This document shows, piece by piece, positions 15,301 through 23,900 of a DNA stretch of 64,000 nt (its first letter is position 1; each line of letters opens with the position of its first letter). This DNA is from Dreissena polymorpha (lineage: Eukaryota; Mollusca; Bivalvia; Myida; Dreissenidae). The notes under the pieces were generated by a model, which saw only the letters and a program-made list of their open reading frames with translations, ran no database searches and was not told the origin of the DNA. The translations under genes and the position numbers were made by a program. Location of the stretch: assembly GCF_020536995.1 (NCBI RefSeq), contig NC_068360.1, positions 16,792,609 through 16,856,608 of the forward strand, given 5' to 3'.

Positions 15301-15622
15301 TAGAAAGTATACCTATGTTGACAAGCTTGATGTTGTCATTGGCTATGGCCTGCAGTGCTTCTGTCACATTCGCAAGCTGCTGGTGGTGATTTTTAGGATT
15401 CTTGATCACTCGAATACGCTTTCCTTGTAGAGATTGAATAAGCAGGCACAGTTTCACGCCGTCGTCAAATTCTGAGTCAAGGCTAATTACTTCCATTCCG
15501 CCCGGGCGCAGTTGTTCGTTGACCCAATTTCGAAAAGTGTTCTCTTGAATTAAGATCCATTTATCCACACCAGCCTGGGCCGCATGGCCTTCTTTAGTAC
15601 GTGCAATGTTATGTGATTCCAT
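370..15622 (-). CDS. jbug: Filamin-type actin-binding protein with three CH domains (jitterbug-like), 5' part, runs off the left edge
   Basis: Six coding exons join in phase (15622-15313, 9803-9614, 8740-8675, 6706-6493, 5231-5123, 557-370), each bounded by AG/GT, giving 359 residues that continue past the window. The start ATG at 15622 opens MESHNIARTKEG, followed directly by a CH domain (about residues 20-127, starting DKWILIQENTFRNWVN). A second CH domain follows (about 137-241, with KLMLAWLQAVIPEY, NNFTSDWNDGIAL and PGLCPDW). A third runs about 246-340 (NFTTAWSDGRLMCALV, ending IMAYVAYFLKF). Ordinary filamins have two CH domains. Three CH domains with these signatures are the Drosophila Jitterbug layout, a filamin-like protein that binds and cross-links F-actin. 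The immunoglobulin-like filamin repeats expected downstream are not in the window. Intron 1 is 5.5 kb and holds a 60 bp satellite. Confidence is high for a CH-domain filamin family member and fairly high for the jitterbug type. Confidence 0.9.
590..805. mobile_element. MITE-like repeat, GTGTCGTC/GCACAGGCT family, diverged copy
   Basis: The segment has paired cores reading TGTCGTCTAAGAAAAGCC on one side and CTGCACAGGCTAAGCTGGGA on the other, with AATGCAC near the right end and GGAAAGTGTTGTCCC internally. Better copies lie at 19805-20050, 23910-24045 and 25665-25915. The element is non-coding. It sits in a filamin intron. Confidence 0.6.
836..1033. mobile_element. TTAA-flanked MITE, piggyBac-like ends
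   Basis: The 198 bp element begins CCCTTTGCAGGCTGGGAA and ends TTCCCGCACTGAAAGGG, with TTAA on both sides (832-835 and 1034-1037). Internally it carries an inverted pair around CAAACAGTTTGGATCC. A TTAA target and CCC ends are piggyBac features. No transposase is encoded. Confidence 0.7.
1038..3760. other. Filamin intron, no gene seen
   Basis: AT-rich intron sequence. A stretch near 2255-2330 is rich in GACAGACAGA/GACGGACGGA, a short simple repeat often seen in bivalve introns, and a CATAAATCA motif is repeated near 2800-2840. I see no coding exon. Confidence 0.5.
3765..4935. repeat. Composite dispersed repeat with GTGACCTTGACC and GAAACACAATGCC motifs
   Basis: This segment opens AACAAGAGCACCGCATAACGG and carries GTGACCTTGACCTTTGACCC. 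The block GTCAGAAACACAATGCC appears twice (about 3890 and 4608), as does the block CTCAAAATGTGCAGCTCCAT (about 4434 and 4772). It ends near GACAATAGCTCGGGTTTTC. I recognise these as dispersed non-coding motifs widespread in bivalve genomes but cannot name the family. A 23 bp G run lies at about 4012-4034. Confidence 0.6.
5903..6316. mobile_element. Double-palindrome MITE in a filamin intron
   Basis: The left palindrome has arms GTTGGATTCGGTGGAT...GATTTTAATTCAC and GTGAATTAAAATCGATATT...ATCCAAC, about 60 bp each, around 5918-6096. A second hairpin follows, with repeated ATGACGTCATTTC and AAACAGTGAAAATTAT / ATAATTTTCACTGTTT arms at 6170-6265. The outer ends TATAGAG and CTCTATA are complementary. 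No coding capacity is present. Confidence 0.65.
6788..7009. mobile_element. TTAA-flanked MITE, CCCATTTATGCC family, copy 1
   Basis: The 222 bp element is flanked by TTAA (6784-6787 and 7010-7013). Its ends are CCCATTTATGCCGAGTG and CACTAGGCAATAATGGG. A perfect internal hairpin around GATGAGACGCCGCATGATGC is kept. Two more copies are at 24757-24925 and 50395-50611. CCC ends and a TTAA target suggest piggyBac-type mobilisation. Confidence 0.8.
7014..8674. other. Filamin intron, no gene seen
   Basis: AT-rich intron. A diffuse duplication of ACCTGACATTAAAAAGG / ACCTGACTTCATCATGG phrases near 7635 and 7715, and GGGGAAAGGGCC phrases near 8155 and 8285, suggest old repeats. No exon is readable. Confidence 0.45.
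9257..9532. repeat. Tandem repeat, ~55 bp unit, five copies
   Basis: Five imperfect copies of a unit containing AAGTTTTCCTCATAAATACA and TTTCTAACTTAAACCTTGC stand head to tail, beginning near 9257, 9311, 9364, 9419 and 9475. The array ends about 80 bp from the second filamin exon. Confidence 0.85.
10321..10980. repeat. Tandem repeat, exact 60 bp period, about eleven copies
   Basis: Units contain GTGATCCATTACAAATTAACC, AAAATACAATGTTACATA and GGAGAGACATAGCTTT. The period is a constant 60 bp apart from one small insertion near 10866. Because 60 is a multiple of three, the array stays open in one minus-strand frame and gives a 20-residue periodic shadow peptide that should not be taken for a gene. 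It lies in filamin intron 1. Confidence 0.92.
10981..15312. other. Rest of filamin intron 1, no gene seen
   Basis: AT-rich intron. The part from about 14150 to 15005 has phrases such as GGGGGGTTCGGGTGCATGC and TTGGGCCTAAATTCGGCCC that look like an old dispersed repeat. A 116-codon plus-strand open frame at 13478-13828 shows no recognisable similarity. Confidence 0.45.
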
Positions 15623-18165
15623 TTTGTTTCAGAGCTGGAAGGAACATTCAGTTGATTTCATGGCATTAATTTAAATTGCTTGCAGCATAAAATAATTACA
15701 GGGAACAACACAAATAACATTTATTAGTTATTTTTTTTAATCTCATTTTTTTGTAAAGTGAAATGTGTACACAAATAGAGCCCACACTGTCTACATTCTT
15801 CAATGGCTTTTGTGTTAATACAAAAATTAATTTTAAAAAGTATACTTTTTAAATATCTAGACTACAGTAGACCATACATTAATGTAAACAAAAGAACAGT
15901 GACATGAATAGCAATAATATGTGCAATAATTAAAAACTCAATCCATAAAATCAATACTAGTACTTGCGTACCACCCAATTTGCAGACGATATTTGCCTGC
16001 AAATTAATAATTCATCCGAATGTCCGAATTTATAATTTTTGTACGTAAATCCACCAATTTACCCTTTATTTCCCGACACAGAAATGTTACTTCCCGTCAA
16101 GGACAGATAAATAATGAGAAAATACCAACGGGGTGTGACCAACTCTGTCTTCTGCTTGGCCGTCATTCATTAATTCTTTTACGCTTGACAGGTTTTAGCG
16201 GCTTACCATTAGAAAACCGGTTCTGCCTTTTGATGTCTATTTTTAGCATCACCTGTACAATAAACAGGTGGGCTAATTCCGGAATTTTAAGACATACGCG
16301 TGTTGTGATGATATATCACTTAAAATATATATAATATTAAACATGCATTTAATATTGTTTCAGTTAAGTACAATGAAGTTGTACAATTTATAGAATCATT
16401 CTGTTTTCATAATTTGCCGCGTGATGTTAATAAAGGTAACTCAAAATTAACTTTACACCAGAATAGCGTGGGTGATTCCCCCTGTATTCAAAAAATAATA
16501 CCGTTATTACACGGCTCGTGCACGAAATTATGATAATAATTATTAAACACGTAATTACAGTGACAAAACGATCCATAAAACAACAAAGACTGTCTTAAGT
16601 AACAGCAGTCAACATTCTTTGCAAATTATAAATGCCGTTGTAATTAAAACACAATGATATGAGAAAGAGTTCCACAAACAAAATGTTATAGTATTTCTAA
16701 ACACAATTAAAAACTCTGAGCATTCACATGTTTTTCTTTTACAAAAAAAAAATGTAATTCAAGCGCTTTTCATTTCACATTTGTATTCATTCTGTAAGTT
16801 GACGTGTCATCGGTATTACCAGATATCTCATGAGACGTTAACAAGTTGTTTGTATCCACTAACCCGAACGACTCTATTTATGTGCCGATACGACACTAAA
16901 CCCATATTGTATTCTTGGTTGAGAGTTACCCTATTAACTAAATTAACCATTAACTTTAAGATATGTTTCGATATTTTGATCAAATTCGCTATTTAATTTT
17001 TTTAGCAAAAACTGACGTAAGACGATTGTTAAATAAAAATCGGAAAAATGTCTGAATGCCATTGCATATCCCTCAAATGTCCGTTAAGAAGCTTAAATAA
17101 GATGATCCGATCTACCTATCGATTTAGTCCTGGAAAGGGCTATTTTGCCTAATATGCATAGTCGTTTCAATGTTTATTACGTCATAAATTTATATCACAC
17201 ACAAAATGCTCCTTTTCTAAGCATGCACGTGCGCTTTACTAGATATTAACTCGCGTTTGTGATATGCCATCACAGCAAAACATCCCAACAAGATCATTAG
17301 ATGTGTGTGTTTTTTCGCTCTATCAATTATTTAAAAAGTGCGGTTGAAAAAGAAAAATTGTTGTTGACCTTTTTGTAAAAAAAATGTGGCCCGCGATGAT
17401 TGCAAGTTGTGGCTTCGTTAGTTAGGAACACGACTGCTCGCAAACCATGCTTAAAAGTGTCAACCGTTTTTCTTGTTTTAAATTACATATACGCCAAAAT
17501 GGTATAGTGCTTACTCTATCGAACGGAATGTTAAATAATAATTTGAATTATAATAAAACGTTATGGAGATAACGCGGTTCACGGAAAATTAACTTTCAAA
17601 ATCAATTGCAGGACAATTGCTGTATGTATGTATGCGGTTTTTCATATGCTTTCATATAATATTCGAAATACGAAATAAATATGTTTCAACCGATTGAAGG
17701 ACAATTTTAAGAGTGCACGTATACGTATCTTATCACTACTGAGTTGGCATAGTTATATCGATAAGACTAATAAAGTAGACACGCGTTTGACTCTCAAAGT
17801 AGCATACGTTTACAGTTCAATATATAGGCAAACGCTTGTGACTAGTAAAATCTTTCATAGTAGGAAAGTAATTAACAGTTTTAAGGATGTAAGCAAAACT
17901 ATTATTGAATGTCAACGGGTTTGAAAAAATATTTATTATATAAATATATTTATTTTCATATGTGGGTCTCTTCGTTATTTATTTACAGAAATGATAAAAA
18001 AGTTATATTATTCTAGTTAAGGTAATACGTTCGATTAATGTTGTGTTATCGAACAAAGAAATATAATATAACAGAGAAACAACCCGTCTCGATATCAACT
18101 ATTTAATAAGTATAGGGATGCATATTATTTTAGATTCCATTATTTTTCAGCCATAACTTCGCAGC
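15623..18165. promoter_or_regulatory. Divergent intergenic region between the filamin and dehydrogenase genes
   Basis: About 2.5 kb separates the two start codons, which face away from each other. A CTTCCAG acceptor-like site lies just 5' of the filamin ATG on the minus strand, so a non-coding leader exon may lie in this interval. No clear TATA box, CpG-rich core or conserved element can be assigned by eye. I read the interval as the likely shared or adjacent promoters, by position only. Confidence 0.4.
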
Positions 18166-20885
18166 ATGTCGTTACAGACAACACCGGTTAGGAAAAATAA
18201 GTACTCTGTTGGAATGTTTGGTTGCGGCCGAATCGCAGGTAATGTTGCTTTTTACGAAGAACACTCTCTGTAACATGCGGGAAAAAATAACCTGCGTATT
18301 TTGAAGGGCTTTCATTTTATATAAGTGTTACCACAGCTTTCAATATTAGGTCATTATATTTAGATTTATACATGTATATACAATTGTATGCTTTATTGTT
18401 TTGTATCGTGTTCAGCATTTTTTGGTAAGTAATGGTATGTTTCCGCATATAATATTTGTTTGCATCATGCTATAATGTCGAATGATTTATACTTTTGACA
18501 AGTAAAAGTGTTACACGTACGAGTGTCATATGCGTAGACCTGTACAAATCCTTGCTCATTACTTCGTCCACTAATTGTACCCTTCCAAAATGTCCCTTTA
18601 ACAAACATACAAAGCAACATAATCCTTGCTTACCACTTTGTCCACTTATGTTAACCTACACTAAGGTGTCCACCTGACAAACATACTACGCAATAGAAGG
18701 CTGGATCTGAAGTGGATCGTAGAAAACGACGAGAAACGAATCCAACAAGTGAAAGAAGATTTCCATATTGGATCGGAAATACCGTTCTATAAGTCATCCG
18801 AACGAGATCGACTGTTAGCGGACGAAAGGTGGGCAATCTTATCAATTTATTATACAGACGCAGAAATAACGGTCTTTATATAAGTGTCTTTTGTTTAATG
18901 CTATGTTTACATGCAATACTTACACTATATCGGTTGCATACATGATATATGGTAAATAAAGATACATACTATCAATTGTAGTATGATTTTACTGAGCAAA
19001 CTAAGTGACTGCGATCAAAATGAAAATGTTAATTTCAGGTTTACGCATTGCATTTCGCAGAAAAAGTTGTTCTAAAACCTTGTCCAAAAGTACCGGTAGC
19101 TCTTTAACCTTGATCATAAGTAACTTTAAATCCTTGTTTAAAAATAACACAAAATCCATTTTCAAAAGAAGCTCTCAATTATCGTTCTTCCTTCCACCTC
19201 TTTGTCAGCATCTCCACCGGAACTAATACCACTAACCTCTTTTAACTTCTTAAAGCACCAGCACCACTGCCAGTACCAACCTTCAACGCTGTCTGAATGC
19301 AAATCGGGACATGCGCGTTTCTTAAGTTTTTTGTACCAACATCACTTCGTCTCTATCATTCAGTTGTATACATTTAATTTACTTATTCCTTTGTATGTGC
19401 CCGTTAGTCTGGATGCGGTTGTGGTCGTATCGCCCACCAGCACACACACGGAATACATCGTGCAAAGTCTGAAATACGGTATGACCTAAGGGACGGTTTA
19501 GAATATATACATATTGTATACGAAACACCCACATTGAGCAGTTGGAATTATGGTTGGTCATATAATATTTTAGAGTGCTAAAACGATGCGAATAGTGTGA
19601 ACTCTAAAGTATGGAAGGGCGTAAGTGATATATTTGAATTATTGTATACGGAGAACACTGTGCCAACTATGGGAGAGAATAAGACTAGTTGTGTTTAAGA
19701 ACATGAACAAGGTCGGTTGTGTACAAACCACACATAGTGTACGCATTGTCGTCTATGGTGCTTAGGGAATGTTAAGAATGTGTATAATGCATACGAAACA
19801 TGGAATTGTGTCTCGCTTTAGTAAAACGGTACTTAATGCATGTGCGTTAAGGTTCGTCCCATATACGCATGTGCAGTCCGCACAAAATAATCAGGGATGA
19901 CATTTTTTCCGCCTTTATAGTATTTTTCATGTAAAGAAAGTCTCTTCTTCGCGAATGTCACGTTTAGGCTTTAAGTGTATTCGTTTATTAGTCTGTGCTG
20001 ACTGCACAGGCTTATCTTGGACGACACTTTCCGCACATGCATTTAAATCGTTTTTCAATAGCGAGTCACATATAAAAATATGTGTTCACATCTGCTTTGA
20101 TAGGAAAATGTGCGTTCACCTCTGCTTTGATAGAAAAATGTGTGTTCAACTCTTCATTGGCATGAATATCGTAAGGATGATGTATGAATATAATTGTATC
20201 GAAAGGAAATGATGTGTTCACCGAGAAACCAGCCGGAGAGTCTGCTGCAGACATAAAGCTTTGCTACGAAACTGCAGAGAAAACGGGACGTATTCTCCTG
20301 ACGGGGTTTCAAAGGTGCGTTGATTGCTCCCACGCGCACGCGTGGTATACAAGGCCATACCTCGTGACTCTTAACGACACTGTTAACATAAAAAATCTCA
20401 GAAACATTCTAAATACATAAAATGTTGTAAATTGGTACTGGATTTGTAAAACATGTCTACCGATGCAGTGTTGAATTTGAGAACATAAAACAATTTCGTC
20501 ACTATTATATATATTTTTCTTTTTGAAGGGACATTTTTAGACGTAACTGCTATGCATGATAACAATACCATTGTATTAACTGAACACGAAATCTTTAATA
20601 TTCTTTCGAGTTATATAGTAATGCATCGTTAAATATATATATATATATATAACAAAGTCTCTATTAGCCTTGTTGTATTTAAACAAAAACGCTGTATTTA
20701 CTTTTTGCCGAAGCTTTCGACGTCACGGTCTTCATCAGCGGCCATTTTTTATTTTCAGATGTTTTATTATCTAAATAATACAACATCTGAAAATAAAAAA
20801 TTGCCGCTGATGAAGACAGTGACGTCGAAAGCTTCGGCAAAAAGTAACTACAGCGTTTTTGTTTATAAATAAAAAGATATATATA

Positions 20886-20943
<58 letters not shown>

Positions 20944-23900
20944 TTCATAGCCCCAGAACTCGCAATATCATTTTATCAATAGACATTGTGTGTAAGATGG
21001 CATTCATAGGAAGCCTTGTCATAAAACATCGCAATAACGTTCTCTCAATACTCTCATTTCCAATCTGCAGGCGTTACGATGAGTCATTCCGAGACGTGAA
21101 GACTGCGATTGACAGCGGGCGACTGGGCAAGATACAGGCGATCAAAACAACCACGAGAGACTCGCCAAAACCGTCGTACACTTTCCTGAAATCTGCAGGT
21201 TAAACAAGAACAAGTACATGTTTAAACAAATCGAAACTCCAGTTGCGTCGGCAGATCATTATTATCAACGCTTCGTTTATTTATCTTAAACAAGTTACCA
21301 ATAGTTCCACACATTCACACACTTGCATCGGGACGACGAAAAGTATGTCAATAAAGTTTTTAAGAATTCCAGATGCAATGATCTTCAACTTGAGGTATAC
21401 ATTTGACCATGGCCAAATTGACTTGCATTTTGTGTGCGACACACTGTCTTTAAATGCTATGCAAAATAGGGATTTGGTCACAGATAAGCAACATGATAAT
21501 TTCAAGGAATGTCCCCAAACTCAAACATGGTACACATTATATTTAACAACCTATATAACACTCATGAACAAAAAAGCTATGAAATCTTAGTTTATATATT
21601 TATTTGTTCTTTTGATGGGTGATTATCTTTAGGCGAATAAAAGTGTGTATCATTTATTTTGTGTACCCTTATATCATTGTTCAGGGCCCGTAGACTTAAG
21701 TCCAAGAAAGTTATTTAAATTGGAATATTAAAAAACGCTTAAATATTGAGTCAAACGCGGCACAAATTGCCTCTATCTACACAATTCTTCACGAAGAACA
21801 CTTTGTAAATGACGTGATCACCAGTGGAAGAATGTATATCTTTAAACACTGGACGTGTTTTTCTTGGTACTGAGTTTATTTTTCTTTCTTTTTTATTTTA
21901 AGTTTTAGAATCGGTTGGTGAATACAGGCAAAAACGACCCTTTGTACCTCATTGATCCATATCCTACTGTCTTTCACCTCTCTGTTCACTCTGAAATAAG
22001 CAGACGATTTATGCCATCTTACGAAGGAGTCCGGAGATAGCCGATGTATCACGATTGCTCATTGCAGACAGCACCGGATGCAACATCCTGGCGGACCTCT
22101 GCGTTCACGACATCGACATGATCGTGTGGCTCACCAAGGCACAGCGGCCCGAGTCCATCTACATCAACTGCCACGTGCACGACCCGGCGTTGCAGGAATG
22201 CAGGTCTGAACAAGGACACGACTGAAGATTGTCTTTATTATTGACCAATTCTTGAAAACAAAAGAAAAGCTTCGTTGCGGAAGAACAGCATTACAAATGA
22301 TTCATTACTTAAAGACAATAATTTCTAACGGTCTTAATAAAATGATTAATGATTTATAAGACCATAGTTTAGGCTAAATATTTTTTTGATGACTGCATTT
22401 GATTACTATCATTTGCAAATGAACAAACTCGTCTTTACGGGAAAATAAGATGAATTAAGATTCATTACTTAAAATAATGATTCCTAACGTTATGAATTAT
22501 AAACTGCTTAAAGGGATCTTTTCACGCTTTGGTAAATTGACAAAATTGAAAAAAGTTGTTTCAGATTCGCACATTTTCGTTTTAGTTATGATATTTGTGA
22601 GGAAACAGTAATACTGAACATTTACCATGGTCTAATATAGCCATTATATGCATATTTTGACGATTTTAAAACCTAAAAATTATAAAGCGTTGCAACGCGA
22701 AACGATTGAATAATTTGGAGAGTTCTGTTTTTGTCGTTAAATTTTGTGAAACTACGAAGATTGCTTATATAAGGTATAAAATACGTCATGCATATGTACT
22801 CGGCGGTATAGCTCAATAGGCTAAAGCGTTTTTACTTCAGGACTCTGGCAGGACTCCAGGGGTCACTGGTTCGAAACCTGCTCCGGGCAATGTTCTTTTC
22901 CTTTTTTTAATTTTATTCTTGATTTTTTACTGGAGCTTTTACGATCCAATGTTTACATTTATCAATATAAAGCATTTAATGAATAAGTTAAAAAATGCCA
23001 AAATCTGTGAAAAGGCCCCTTTAATGCTATATATGACATTAATATATTGGTTAGGCTTCATATGCATCTGTTTATATTGATTTATTTAAATCTCGTTACT
23101 ACTCGAATACTGAATCTCTCAATACACGAATGTTTGAATTTACATGCACTCTTTCGTGAGAGATGTCGTCGGATTATAACAATATTATGTTTTTTACTGT
23201 TTTCCGTCATTTATAAATTGTTCTGATAAATATGATACTATAACCTAAATTGAATCGCAAACCAATGGTAGTCTGCAAACATATTATATTGTATAGAAGC
23301 AAATTGTTATGGATCATGTTTATGTTAAAATAGGTACTTATTACAGTTGCAAGTGTTATTTATAACAAATGACATGATACACAAGCCTTTGGCGGAATCT
23401 GTTCACATCTAACTCCTATCAAATAAGCCCATATTTCCGTGTCCAAACGTTTATCAATGATTTCAAGTGTTTCTCAGGATGATCGTCCCAACTACGCTGC
23501 ACTAAAATTTTAAGCGAAGATGTTTCTATGAATATGTTTTGTGACAGTTATTTATTTCGATCGAGTTTTATCAACTGGAAACATATTGCTGTCTGAGATG
23601 TGTGGTTTTTCTGCAAATAGGGAGCCTGATGCGTTGGCTGGTCTCATAAAATACCCGGACGGCACTTTGGTAACCATGGATGCCTTCAGAGAAAGCGTGT
23701 ATGGCTACGACATTCGTCTGGAGGTAATTATGTTTCTAGTTTACGAGAAGTTGTACATTTAGCGTTTATAAAAAGCCCACATATATAAATGGAAACTTGT
23801 TGATAGGAATCTTATAGTTAATCGAAATTCGTTGATTGTCTAGTGGGAATCGGCATTCATTTGTTCAGTCACGAACTACGGACAGATCTTTTATACATCA

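Larger units (their letters stand above)
20629..20938. repeat. (AT)n microsatellite tracts bracketing a 184 bp inverted repeat
   Basis: Long AT runs lie at about 20632-20651 and 20876-20938. Between them, 20681-20763 and 20782-20864 form near-perfect inverted arms that begin AAACAAAAACGCTGTA and include GCCGAAGCTTTCGACGTC. An AT-rich target next to such arms resembles terminal fragments of Penelope-like retroelements, which carry hammerhead motifs in their repeats. That family assignment is inference. The unit is in dehydrogenase intron 4. Confidence 0.6.

Noticed and set aside
22798-22890. Possible tRNA gene
   Set aside because: The stretch has A- and B-box-like elements, but it is the centre of a repeated TTAA-flanked element, pairs poorly as a cloverleaf, and recurs at 29617 and 31540 in the same setting.
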